Shown here piece after piece: positions 25,535 to 35,792 of a DNA stretch of 64,000 nt. How positions within the stretch are numbered: position 1 is the stretch's first letter; each line of letters opens with the position of its first letter. Both the position numbers and the translations under genes were made by a program. Under the pieces are notes generated by a model. That model had not been told where the DNA came from. It made no database searches and saw only the letters and a program-made list of their open reading frames with translations. The stretch is from Clostridia bacterium (GTDB taxonomy: Bacteria; Bacillota_A; Clostridia; Oscillospirales; Acutalibacteraceae), in assembly GCA_017397065.1 (NCBI GenBank), contig JAFQKE010000024.1, forward strand, positions 62,001-126,000. The letters are read 5' to 3'.

Positions 25535-27172
25535 ATGGTAATTACAGAGCTTTTAGAAAAAAACGCCCGTCTTTACGGCAATGAAACAGCACTTGTTGAA
25601 ATCAATCCCTCAGAGGAGATGGACAAGGTTGTTACTTGGCAGGAATTTAATCTTATAGAAAGCACAAAAACCGATCAACCCTACCGCAGAGAGATGACCT
25701 GGCAGGATTTTGACAGAAGAGCCAATCGATTTGCAAATCTTCTTTTAAGCAGAGGGCTTAAAAAGGGTGATAAGGTAGCAATACTTTTAATGAACTGCTT
25801 AGAGTGGTTGCCGCTTTACTTTGGTATATTAAAGGCAGGCTGCCTTGCAGTTCCTATGAATTTCAGATATTCTGAGGATGAAATTGAATATTGTTTAGAT
25901 TTAGCCGATGTTGATGTTTTGATTTTTGGTCCCGAATTTATAAGCCGAATTGATCCTCTTATGGAAAAAGAAAATCGTCTTAAGATGATTTTTTATGTAG
26001 GCAATAACGGTCCTGAATATAGTGAGGATTGCCTTAGACTTATGAGTTATTGTTCCTCTAATCCGCCACCTGTTGCTTTGGAGGAGAATGACGATGCCGC
26101 AATTTATTTCTCATCAGGAACAACCGGCTTCCCAAAGGCAATTTTACATAAGCATTTATCTCTTATTAGCTCTTGCCGTACCGAGCAGAATCATCACAGT
26201 CAGCAAAGGGACGATGTTTTTTTATGCATTCCACCCCTTTATCATACAGGTGCTAAAATGCATTGGTTTGGTTCGCTCCTTTCGGGTAGCAAAGCAGTTC
26301 TTTTGCGTGGTGTTAAACCCGAGTGGATTCTTCGTGCTGTCAGTGAAGAAAAATGCTCAATTGTATGGCTTTTGGTACCGTGGGCACAGGATTTGCTCGA
26401 TGCGATTGAGTCGGGTAGAGTGAATCTTGATGATTATTATCTTGAAAAACTTCGACTTATGCATATCGGTGCTCAGCCTGTTCCACCAAGTCTTATAAAC
26501 CGCTGGCTTAAAATATTCCCGCATCATCAGTATGATACTAACTACGGCCTTTCTGAATCGATTGGCCCCGGTTGCGTTCACCTCGGTGTTGAAAATGTAC
26601 ATAAGGTTGGCGCTATTGGTAAAGCCGGATATTTGTGGGAGGTTGACATTGTTGATGAACATGGTAACAAAATCCCTCAAGGCGAGGTTGGAGAGCTTAT
26701 AGTTAAAGGCCCCGGCGTTATGACCTGCTACTATAAAAATCCCGAAGCCACAGCCGATACCATAAAGGACGGCTGGCTTTATACGGGAGATATGGCTAAG
26801 ATGGATGAAGATGGCTTCATATATCTTGTAGACCGTAAAAAGGATGTTGTTATTTCGGGCGGCGAGAATATTTATCCTGTCCAGATTGAAGATTTCCTTC
26901 GAGCTTTTGATAAAATCAAGGATGTTGCGGTTATAGGTCTGCCTGATGCAAGACTTGGTGAAATCACTGCCGCAATTATAGAGATTAAAGAGGGTGCTCA
27001 GTGCACCGAGGAAGAAATAAATGAATTTTGTAATGAGCTTCCCAGATATAAAAGACCCAAAAAGATTTTCTTTGAAAAGGTACCTCGTAACCCAACAGGA
27101 AAAATCGAAAAGCCTGCTCTTAGAGAAAAATATTGTAAGGGTCGACTTGTTGAAAGTCAAATAACAGGTTAA
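25535..27172 (+). CDS. AMP-forming acyl-CoA ligase (probable aryl-acid CoA ligase)
   Basis: A 545-residue class I adenylate-forming enzyme. Motifs in order: the AMP-binding loop YFSSGTTGFPKAILHKH, the NYGLSESIG motif, YTGDMAKMDEDGFIYLVDRK with the hinge Asp/Lys region, ISGGENIYP, and the C-terminal catalytic Lys in PRNPTGKIEKPAL. GGAG lies upstream of the ATG. It is the first gene behind the T-box and is followed by a symporter and iorAB, which use or make aryl-CoA. The substrate is therefore inferred to be an arylacetate such as 4-hydroxyphenylacetate, phenylacetate or indoleacetate. A medium-chain acyl substrate is the main alternative. Confidence 0.93.
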   Translation: MVITELLEKNARLYGNETALVEINPSEEMDKVVTWQEFNLIESTKTDQPYRREMTWQDFDRRANRFANLLLSRGLKKGDKVAILLMNCLEWLPLYFGILKAGCLAVPMNFRYSEDEIEYCLDLADVDVLIFGPEFISRIDPLMEKENRLKMIFYVGNNGPEYSEDCLRLMSYCSSNPPPVALEENDDAAIYFSSGTTGFPKAILHKHLSLISSCRTEQNHHSQQRDDVFLCIPPLYHTGAKMHWFGSLLSGSKAVLLRGVKPEWILRAVSEEKCSIVWLLVPWAQDLLDAIESGRVNLDDYYLEKLRLMHIGAQPVPPSLINRWLKIFPHHQYDTNYGLSESIGPGCVHLGVENVHKVGAIGKAGYLWEVDIVDEHGNKIPQGEVGELIVKGPGVMTCYYKNPEATADTIKDGWLYTGDMAKMDEDGFIYLVDRKKDVVISGGENIYPVQIEDFLRAFDKIKDVAVIGLPDARLGEITAAIIEIKEGAQCTEEEINEFCNELPRYKRPKKIFFEKVPRNPTGKIEKPALREKYCKGRLVESQITG

Positions 27173-27300
27173 ACTTTAAAAATAAAACACAGCACACCTT
27201 TCAGCAAAGCGATGTTTGTGCACAGCACCACTTAAAGCCGAAATCTTACTGTGGGTAGTTAAGTTTTACCTTTAGTTTTAAAAAAGAAAAGGTGATAAAA

Positions 27301-28842
<1,542 letters not shown>

Positions 28843-28865
28843 AATTTGTAGAAAATCAAAAAAAT

Positions 28866-28908
28866 TAAGGCTGAAGGGTTGAAAAACGCTTCAGCCTTAT
28901 GTTATAAT
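28866..28908 (+). promoter_or_regulatory. Stem-loop with a possible iorA promoter
   Basis: A perfect 11-bp stem (TAAGGCTGAAG/CTTCAGCCTTA, 28866-28899) follows the symporter gene. It has no T-run, so termination is doubtful. TTGAAA (28879-28884), an 18-bp spacer and TATAAT (28903-28908) overlap it and could start iorAB transcripts. Confidence 0.5.
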
Positions 28909-28923
28909 GATTGCAGTTTGTTA

Positions 28924-29094
28924 AAACGCTGAAAAGCGTTTCTACAAGCCAATTTTATTGGCTTTACATACTTTGAATTTTTAAATTCAAAGTATGTACT
29001 ATAATCATTTCAATGGGTATAGTCAAATTTTCTGTAAAAATTTGTTCGCAAATCTTTGATTTGCGTTCAAAACAGTCTTTTTTACTGTTTTGAA
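28924..29094 (+). repeat. Array of five further consecutive stem-loops before iorA
   Basis: The gap between the symporter and iorA holds, after the stem-loop at 28866, five more back-to-back inverted repeats. They are AAACGCT-GAAA-AGCGTTT (28924-28941), AAGCCAAT/ATTGGCTT (28946-28964), a 15-bp repeat ACATACTTTGAATTT with its complement (28966-28997), CGCAAATC/GATTTGCG (29047-29065) and TTCAAAACAGT/ACTGTTTTGAA (29066-29094). None ends in a clear terminator T-run. No open reading frame of interest is present. Confidence 0.85.
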
Positions 29095-29147
29095 TAACAA
29101 TAACCATTATAATTTAATGTAATTTAAAATGTTGGAGGATTATTCCT

Positions 29148-30887
29148 ATGAAACAGTTAATGTTGGGCAATGAAGCGGTTGCCCGCGGTCTTTATGAAGC
29201 AGGATGCAGTTTTGTATCTAGCTATCCCGGTACTCCCAGTACCGAAATTACCGAATACATAGCAAAATATAATGAGGTTTACGCCGAGTGGGCACCAAAT
29301 GAAAAGGTAGCAATGGAATCTGCTTTTGGTGCAGCTTTGGCCGGTAAAAGAAGCTTTTGCGGTATGAAACACGTTGGCCTTAACGTTGCCGCTGACCCGC
29401 TTTTTACCATAAGCTATACAGGTGTAAACGCAGGTATGGTTATTGCCGTTGCTGACGATGCAGGTATGCACTCTTCACAAAATGAGCAGGATTCCCGCCA
29501 TTATGCACTCAGCTCTAAAATTCCTATGTTAGAGCCTGCCGATTCTGCCGAGGCTATTGAATTTACCAAGCTTGCTTATGAGCTTTCGGAGAAGTTTGAT
29601 ACTCCCGTGCTTATTAAAATGTGCACTCGTGTTTCACATTCTCAAAGTGTTGTAGAGCCGGGCGAGAGGGTAGAGGTAAGCAAGCCTTATGAAAAAACTC
29701 CGGGTAAATACATAATGATGCCGGGTAATGCAAAGCTTCGTCATCCCATCGTTGAACAGCGTACAAAAGACCTTATTGAGTATGCAGAAACCGCCCCTGT
29801 TAATGTAATTGAAAAAGGCGAAAGCAATAAGATGGGTATTATCACATCATCCACCTCTTATCAGTATGTTAAGGAGGTTTTTGGTGATAAATATCCCGTT
29901 TATAAATTGGGTCTTATTTGGCCTATGCCTGAAAAATCAATTTTAGATTTTGCCGCTTCGGTTGAGGAGCTTGTTGTAGTAGAGGAGCTTGACGCCTTTA
30001 TTGAAACACATTGCAAAAATTTAGGTTTAAATCCCAAGGGCAAGGAGATTTTCTCAAATATAGGTGAAATCAGCCAGAATATGGTAGCCGAAAAATTCGG
30101 AGTAAGCACCGAAACAGGAGCAAAGGTAGATTCTGTTATTCCAAATCGTCCTCCGGTTATGTGTGCAGGTTGCCCCCACCGTGGACTTTTCTATACACTC
30201 TCTAAAAATAAGGTTACTGTTATTGGCGATATCGGTTGCTACACTCTTGGTGCAGTTGCCCCCCTCAATGCCATTGATGCCGTTGTTTGTATGGGTGCTT
30301 CCATTTCAGGACTTCACGGATTTAATAAAGCAAATAACGGTGAAAGTGACGCAAAATCGGTTGCAGTTATAGGTGACTCTACCTTTATGCACTCCGGTAT
30401 GACCGGTCTTGTAAACATCGCTTACAATAATTCAAATTCCACCGTAATTATTTTAGATAACTCAATCACAGGTATGACAGGACATCAGCAAAACCCCACC
30501 ACCGGATATAATCTTAAAGGCGATCCCGCTTCGAAAATTGATCTTGAAGCCCTTTGCAAAGCCGTTGGTATTAAACGTGTAAGAGTTGTTGATCCTTATG
30601 ATTTAACCGAGTGCGATACTGTAATTAAAGAGGAATTAGCCGCCCCAGAGCCATCGGTTATTATCTCTCGTCGCCCCTGTGCACTGCTCAAATATGTTAA
30701 ACATAACAAACCTTTGTTTGTTGATAAGGATAAATGTAAGAGCTGTAAAATGTGTATGAAGATAGGTTGCCCTGCAATCAGTATGAAGGACGGTAAAGCT
30801 GTTATTGATGCTACACTTTGTACAGGTTGCGGTGTGTGTGAGCAGCTTTGTAAATTTGGTGCACTTAAAAAAGGTGAGGAGGCGTAA
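29148..30887 (+). CDS. iorA: Indolepyruvate:ferredoxin oxidoreductase, alpha subunit
   Basis: A 579-residue thiamine-diphosphate enzyme with the usual length for IorA. The N-terminal part (SSYPGTPSTEITEYIAKY) is the pyrimidine-binding domain; the TPP/Mg motif is in GDIGCYTLGAVAPL and GDSTFMHSGMTGL...NSITGMTGHQ (about 355-450). The C-terminus carries two 4Fe-4S clusters: C-x2-C-x2-C-x4-C (CKSCKMCMKIGCP) and C-x2-C-x2-C-x3-C (CTGCGVCEQLC). It interconverts arylpyruvates with aryl-CoA, CO2 and reduced ferredoxin. GGAGG precedes the ATG. The T-box upstream of the block argues for the carboxylating, biosynthetic direction. Confidence 0.97.
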   Translation: MKQLMLGNEAVARGLYEAGCSFVSSYPGTPSTEITEYIAKYNEVYAEWAPNEKVAMESAFGAALAGKRSFCGMKHVGLNVAADPLFTISYTGVNAGMVIAVADDAGMHSSQNEQDSRHYALSSKIPMLEPADSAEAIEFTKLAYELSEKFDTPVLIKMCTRVSHSQSVVEPGERVEVSKPYEKTPGKYIMMPGNAKLRHPIVEQRTKDLIEYAETAPVNVIEKGESNKMGIITSSTSYQYVKEVFGDKYPVYKLGLIWPMPEKSILDFAASVEELVVVEELDAFIETHCKNLGLNPKGKEIFSNIGEISQNMVAEKFGVSTETGAKVDSVIPNRPPVMCAGCPHRGLFYTLSKNKVTVIGDIGCYTLGAVAPLNAIDAVVCMGASISGLHGFNKANNGESDAKSVAVIGDSTFMHSGMTGLVNIAYNNSNSTVIILDNSITGMTGHQQNPTTGYNLKGDPASKIDLEALCKAVGIKRVRVVDPYDLTECDTVIKEELAAPEPSVIISRRPCALLKYVKHNKPLFVDKDKCKSCKMCMKIGCPAISMKDGKAVIDATLCTGCGVCEQLCKFGALKKGEEA

Positions 30888-30890
30888 AGA

Positions 30891-31466
30891 ATGCAAACTA
30901 AAAATGTAATGATTGTCGGCGTAGGCGGACAGGGAAGTCTTCTTGCATCAAAGCTTTTAGGTAAACTTTTACTTACCAAAGGTTATGATATTAAGGTATC
31001 AGAGGTTCACGGTATGAGTCAGCGTGGCGGTAGCGTTGTAACCTATGTTCGTTTTGGCGATAAGGTTTATTCTCCTATTATAGATAAGGGCGAGGCTGAT
31101 TTTATAGTTTCGTTTGAAATGTTAGAGGCCGCACGCTATACCGAATTTTTAAGACCCGATGGTAAAATTATTGCAAATACTCAGCAAATCAATCCTATGC
31201 CCGTAATCACAGGTGCGGTGGAATATCCTGCTGAGTTAGAGAAGAAGATTAAGGATGCAGGCATTGATTTGGTTGCAGTAGATGCACTTTCCTTAGCAGA
31301 GCAGGCAGGATCATCCAAAGCGGTTAATATTGTGCTTATGGGTATTCTTTCAAAGTACTTTGATTTTACTGAGGACGAGTGGAATAAGGCCATCGAAAGT
31401 AGCGTTCCCGAAAAGTTCTTAGAGCTTAATAAAAAAGCCTTTGCACTTGGCAGAGAGATTAAATAA
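30891..31466 (+). CDS. iorB: Indolepyruvate:ferredoxin oxidoreductase, beta subunit
   Basis: A 191-residue gamma-domain subunit of the pyruvate:ferredoxin oxidoreductase superfamily, with GVGGQGSLLASKLLGKLL (nucleotide-binding-like start) and VHGMSQRGGSVVTYVRFG. It starts three bases after the iorA stop, with a site (GAGGAGG) inside the end of iorA. Length and motifs are normal for IorB. It forms the heterodimer with IorA. Confidence 0.97.
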   Translation: MQTKNVMIVGVGGQGSLLASKLLGKLLLTKGYDIKVSEVHGMSQRGGSVVTYVRFGDKVYSPIIDKGEADFIVSFEMLEAARYTEFLRPDGKIIANTQQINPMPVITGAVEYPAELEKKIKDAGIDLVAVDALSLAEQAGSSKAVNIVLMGILSKYFDFTEDEWNKAIESSVPEKFLELNKKAFALGREIK

Positions 31467-31530
31467 GATTTGATTGGCGAAATATTTTCGCTAATCAAAT
31501 GAATGTTTATAGTGAAATTAAAAATATTAA

Positions 31531-31571
31531 AAAGGGCGGAAGATTGTTTGATGAATCTTTCGTCTTTTTTG
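31531..31571 (+). terminator. iorAB terminator
   Basis: GGCGGAAGATT pairs with AATCTTTCGTC (including G-U pairs), followed by TTTTTTG. An AT-rich hairpin without a T-run (31468-31500) precedes it. Confidence 0.75.
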
Positions 31572-31581
31572 TTTATAAGTA

Positions 31582-31610
31582 TTGCATAAACAAAAAAGTT
31601 GTGTTATTAT
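31582..31610 (+). promoter_or_regulatory. Promoter of the GH36-type gene
   Basis: TTGCAT (31582-31587), 17-bp spacer, TATTAT (31605-31610), 37 bases before the start codon. Confidence 0.65.
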
Positions 31611-31646
31611 ATCTTTGTAATCAACCTTGATTTGGGGGAAAGCCAA

Positions 31647-33773
31647 ATGTTTAAGTTCGTTAAAAATTCAAATTCAATAGATATTGTTGGAGATGGCGTA
31701 GCATTTAAAAATATTTCTTTTTCTGTAGCAACGGAGGACGGAAAAGTATTCTCTATTCCCGTAACAGAGTTTTCAGAAAACCGTATTTATGGTTTTGTAA
31801 ATGAGGCCGAGGCTGCTATAAAAATTTATGAGGAAAACGGTTTTGTAACCCTTTTTGCTGAGGGTAGACTTATTCGTGACCGTTCAAAAGGTCAGTTCTA
31901 TGACCATTCCAATACAAATCTTAATGCTAATTCGGCTTTTTCCTTAACTTTTAGTGAAATTGAAAATTTAAAAAGCTATACCGCAAGTAATTTAACCACA
32001 TTCTGGACACAGAACGATGTTATTGGTGCTAACGATATTAAAGAGGTTGCCCCTAAAACTCAGGCGATTGTTTATAAGGGTGAAGATAATTACGGCTGTC
32101 TTTTTGCTACCTGCGATAAGCAGTATAAAAGTGTTTTTGAGGGCTCTGAAAAGGGGCTTACAGTATCTTTACAGTCATATAAAAGAGGGCTTATGGAGTT
32201 TTCTTCGGTGCTGTTTTTCTTTGCAACCGACAAAGACCCATATTCGCTTCCCCAAAGGGTTACTGCTTACGGCCTTAAATTTTTGGGTAAAAAAGCAGCT
32301 CCTGCAAATGAAAAGCGTTATCCCGAAATTTTTGAATATCTTGGTTGGTGCAGTTGGGATGCTTTCCCGTACTGTGTAAATCATCAAGGTCTGCTAGATA
32401 AGTTTGAAGAATTTAAATCCAAAAAGATTCCTGTTCGTTGGGGCATTTTGGATGATATGTGGGCAACGTTGGATGGCGAAAATAACGCTGATGTGATGCA
32501 CGACCGCAAGCTTGTTGACTTCAAGGCGGATACCAAGCAGTTTCCAAACGGACTTAAGGCGGCGGTGACCGAGGTTAAAGAAAAATACGATGTTAAATTT
32601 GGCGTATGGCATCCCATAACCGGCTATTGGTATGGCTTCGCTCCTGATGGCGTAACGGCAAAAGAATATGCAAATTATCTCACCCAGAATGATGATGTAA
32701 GACTTGTTGTAAAACCTACTGCTGAGGATATGTTCGGCTACCATAACGCTTTTTACACCTACTTAAAGGACGCCGGAATTGATTTTGTAAAAGTAGATAA
32801 TCAAAGCTCAATAGAATGGTTTTATCGTAATATGGGTACGGTTGGAGAGGTTGCAAACGCTGTTCACACCGGTATTGAGGGTGCTGTTGGTCTTAATTTT
32901 GACGGAGCGATAATCAATTGTATGGGTTGTGCGACCGAAAATATTTGGAATCGCCCCAACAGCCTTGTAAACCGTTGCAGTGCCGACTTTTTGCCCGAGG
33001 ACAGAAAATGGTTTGTCGATCATATTATTCAGTGTACATACACCTGCTATTTTTATTCAGGACTTTTTAAAGGCGATTTTGATATGTTCTGGACAGATGA
33101 CGGTCAGGCTGTTAAAAACTGTCTTCTTCGTGCCATAAGCGGTGGCCCTGTATATGTTAGTGATAAGCTTGGCAGAAGTGTTGCCGAAAGGCTTTTGCCA
33201 CTTGCCTTAGCAGACGGCAAATTGCTCCGCTTGAATAATTCTGCGGTTCCAACTGCCGATTGTTTAATGGAGAATCCCAAAACATCTAAAAAGGCCTATA
33301 AGGTATGGAATTCCACCAATAACGGATTTGTTATTGCCGCATTTAATTTAGATAGTGGCGAAAAACCTGTACAAGGTAAAATTTCGCCCTTTGAGTTGCC
33401 AAACGCAAACAATGATAAATACTTGAATTATGATTTCTTTAATGGCACCATGGATATTTTAAACAAGGGCGACACCATTGCAGTTGAACTTAACAATTAC
33501 GACGATTATAAATTCTGTAATTTTATACCCGTTGTAGATGGATTTGCACCAATAGGTCTTGTAGATAAATACGTAACCTCTGCAACCTATGAAAAATTTG
33601 GTGAAAACAAATATACCGTTTTAAACGGCGGAAAATTTGCATTCTATGCCGAAAACGAGCCCAAGGAAATTTTGGTAGATGGCGAGAAAATAGCGGCAGT
33701 TAAAACTAATAACTATTACGTTTTAGATTTGGGAGAAATTAGCGCCTCACACATTCTTGAATTTGAATTTTAA
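31647..33773 (+). CDS. GH36/raffinose-synthase-like alpha-galactosidase family protein
   Basis: A 708-residue protein without a signal peptide, so probably cytoplasmic. The barrel begins at LGWCSWDAF; VRWGILDDMW, KFGVWHPITGYW and FVKVDNQSS follow, the Asp of KVDNQ being the expected nucleophile of the GH36/GH31 clan. RCSADF and FDMFWTDDGQA match the raffinose synthase/Sip1 signature. The start at 31647 follows GGGGGAAAG; the longer frame from 31599 has no site. Bacterial members usually hydrolyse or transfer alpha-galactosides rather than make raffinose. It is followed by another putative intracellular hydrolase. Confidence 0.9.
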   Translation: MFKFVKNSNSIDIVGDGVAFKNISFSVATEDGKVFSIPVTEFSENRIYGFVNEAEAAIKIYEENGFVTLFAEGRLIRDRSKGQFYDHSNTNLNANSAFSLTFSEIENLKSYTASNLTTFWTQNDVIGANDIKEVAPKTQAIVYKGEDNYGCLFATCDKQYKSVFEGSEKGLTVSLQSYKRGLMEFSSVLFFFATDKDPYSLPQRVTAYGLKFLGKKAAPANEKRYPEIFEYLGWCSWDAFPYCVNHQGLLDKFEEFKSKKIPVRWGILDDMWATLDGENNADVMHDRKLVDFKADTKQFPNGLKAAVTEVKEKYDVKFGVWHPITGYWYGFAPDGVTAKEYANYLTQNDDVRLVVKPTAEDMFGYHNAFYTYLKDAGIDFVKVDNQSSIEWFYRNMGTVGEVANAVHTGIEGAVGLNFDGAIINCMGCATENIWNRPNSLVNRCSADFLPEDRKWFVDHIIQCTYTCYFYSGLFKGDFDMFWTDDGQAVKNCLLRAISGGPVYVSDKLGRSVAERLLPLALADGKLLRLNNSAVPTADCLMENPKTSKKAYKVWNSTNNGFVIAAFNLDSGEKPVQGKISPFELPNANNDKYLNYDFFNGTMDILNKGDTIAVELNNYDDYKFCNFIPVVDGFAPIGLVDKYVTSATYEKFGENKYTVLNGGKFAFYAENEPKEILVDGEKIAAVKTNNYYVLDLGEISASHILEFEF

Positions 33774-33922
33774 ATAATTAGTAATAAAGATAGGTGAAAA
33801 AGTCTACCTTTGTTTTTTGAAAAAATTTGGTTAATCGTCTTTATTTTAGTATATTTTATTTTTGTTTTGTGTATTTATAAAAATCAAAAATGTTGTAAAA
33901 TAAGCTTAAAGGAAGTGGAAAT

Positions 33923-35668
33923 ATGGATTTTTCGTTTGTTGCAGAACTTAATTTAAAGGATAAAACCCAAATAAATATAACCCCCGAAATTCAAAAAACT
34001 TCTAATGGATTTATATTAAAAATTCCTGCCGAAAAAGTCCCACAAGATGCTGATTATATAGATATTTCACCCAATAGCGTAATTGGAATCCCGGGTGACA
34101 ACGGTTATTTTGTTATGCCGTTTCAGTATTCTGATTTTCTTTGTGAATTTAAGTCCGGTGAGGACTGTGAACGTGAATACACCCTTTATTCTATGCCTAT
34201 TTTTGGCTTTAAAAATGGAGATGCCGCACTTCTTGCCGTTGTAAGTTCTATGGCGTGGGAATATAAAATTATAATCAGGCGTCAAAATAACAAATACTAC
34301 GCATTCCCGCGTTTTAATCTTACAGGTTATGGTGCGTATGAGGATATTATAATTGAATATTTTGAACTTAAAGGCGAAAATGCCAACTATGTTGGTATGG
34401 CTAATCGGTACAGAGAATACCAATACAAGCGCGGCGCATTTAAAACTCTTAAGGAAAAAATAGCAGAACGTCCCTTCCTTAAAGGCATTGCCGATTCGGT
34501 AAATATACGAATACGTATGGGGTGGAAACCTGCTCCCTCAGAAATTTTTGAGCAGACTGTTGAAAATGAGCCTGAAATGAAGGTGGCGATGAAATTCAAT
34601 CGCATTTTGGATCTTGTTGATGAAATGAAGGCGTCGGGCGTAAAAAATGCAGATATATGCCTTGTCGGTTGGAATCAAAAGGGTCACGACGGAAGATGGC
34701 CTGAGGCATTTCCTGTCGAGGAGGCTTTGGGTGGTGAGGAAGAACTTGTAAAAGCTATTAAAAAGACTGAAAATGCAGGTTACACCATAAACGCCCACAC
34801 AAATTCAAGCGATTCCTACAGTATTGCAAAAAACTTTAATATTGATGATTCTATTGTTAAAGAAGATGGTGAGATTTGTAGGGGACATTTTCCGTGGTCG
34901 GGCGGAAAGGCTTACATAATTTGCCCAAAGTGTGGATATGAAACCTGTAGAGAAAACCTTGAAAAATCTCGTAAACTCGGTTTTAACGGTATGCATTATA
35001 TTGATGTTTTAGGTACGGTACCGCCAAGGGATTGTTTTTCCGATAAACATCCCATAACCAAAAAGCAGGGGGGAGAATACTTTTTTAAAACCCTCCTTGA
35101 GGCAAAAAATCTTTTTGGCGGCGTATCTTCTGAGGGTGGATATGATTATCTTATAGGTGTGCTGGATTATGCCCTTTATACCTGCTCAAATCTTTTAGAG
35201 GACACTCCCGCTAATGATCCCTTTATAAATGTTAAAATCCCTCTTTATCCGCTTGTTTATCATGGAGTAATTCTTTATTGCCCTTCGGGTGATATAATGA
35301 ATTGCACTATGGGTAAAAGAAAAAAACTTTTAAAACTTGTGGAATACGGTGGCAGACCTGCCATTTATGTTTATAAGCAATTTATCGATAAAAAACGTAG
35401 CAGCTTTGAATTTTTGGGCAAGGAAAATCCCGTGTGCGATACCGATGATGATTTAAAAGAAACGGCTGAGGTTATAAAAGCGGCGGAGGAACTTTACAAC
35501 CATTTAGAGCCTATCCGTTATACCGCTATGGTGAATCACGAAAAATTGTCAGATGGTGTTTTTAAGACTACATATGAAAACGGTAGATTTACTGTGGTTA
35601 ACTATAATACCTCAGACTTTGTGTCAAATGATTTTACAGTAAAAGCAGAAGATTTTATAATAATATAA
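33923..35668 (+). CDS. Putative intracellular glycoside hydrolase, DUF5696/GH129-like
   Basis: A 581-residue protein without a signal peptide, preceded by GGAAGTGGA. The N-terminal third is beta-rich; the middle appears to be a barrel with NADICLVGWNQKGHDGRWP, TINAHTNSSDSY and NGMHYIDVLGTVPP, where the Asp of YIDVLG is a plausible nucleophile. This pattern recalls the DUF5696 and GH101/GH129 alpha-N-acetylgalactosaminidase-type proteins, but the match is from memory and weak. A CPKCGYETC motif could bind zinc. Its place behind a GH36-type gene suggests joint breakdown of imported galactose or N-acetylgalactosamine glycans; that is inference. Confidence 0.75.
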   Translation: MDFSFVAELNLKDKTQINITPEIQKTSNGFILKIPAEKVPQDADYIDISPNSVIGIPGDNGYFVMPFQYSDFLCEFKSGEDCEREYTLYSMPIFGFKNGDAALLAVVSSMAWEYKIIIRRQNNKYYAFPRFNLTGYGAYEDIIIEYFELKGENANYVGMANRYREYQYKRGAFKTLKEKIAERPFLKGIADSVNIRIRMGWKPAPSEIFEQTVENEPEMKVAMKFNRILDLVDEMKASGVKNADICLVGWNQKGHDGRWPEAFPVEEALGGEEELVKAIKKTENAGYTINAHTNSSDSYSIAKNFNIDDSIVKEDGEICRGHFPWSGGKAYIICPKCGYETCRENLEKSRKLGFNGMHYIDVLGTVPPRDCFSDKHPITKKQGGEYFFKTLLEAKNLFGGVSSEGGYDYLIGVLDYALYTCSNLLEDTPANDPFINVKIPLYPLVYHGVILYCPSGDIMNCTMGKRKKLLKLVEYGGRPAIYVYKQFIDKKRSSFEFLGKENPVCDTDDDLKETAEVIKAAEELYNHLEPIRYTAMVNHEKLSDGVFKTTYENGRFTVVNYNTSDFVSNDFTVKAEDFIII

Positions 35669-35673
35669 GTAAA

Positions 35674-35703
35674 AAAATCGCTCGTTATACGGGCGATTTT
35701 TTA
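35674..35703 (+). terminator. Terminator after the DUF5696-like gene
   Basis: AAAATCGCTCG/CGGGCGATTTT with a TTATA loop and T-run. Confidence 0.88.
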
Positions 35704-35728
35704 TTTCAAATTAAAGGGTTTGATTTTA

Positions 35729-35757
35729 TTGAAAATTATTTTAAAATGTTGTATAAT
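35729..35757 (+). promoter_or_regulatory. uvrC promoter
   Basis: TTGAAA (35729-35734), 17-bp spacer, TATAAT (35752-35757). Confidence 0.8.
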
Positions 35758-35792
35758 AAATCTATAAATACTTGTTAAGGAGGTGTTGTTTT

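Noticed and set aside
26357..27160. 267-codon minus-strand frame inside the CoA ligase gene
   Set aside because: Antisense shadow of a gene with intact adenylate-forming motifs; no ribosome binding site or domain.
29148..31466. iorAB read simply as aromatic amino acid catabolism
   Set aside because: A T-box would switch the block on under starvation, which fits biosynthetic use better; catabolism stays possible if iorAB has its own promoter.
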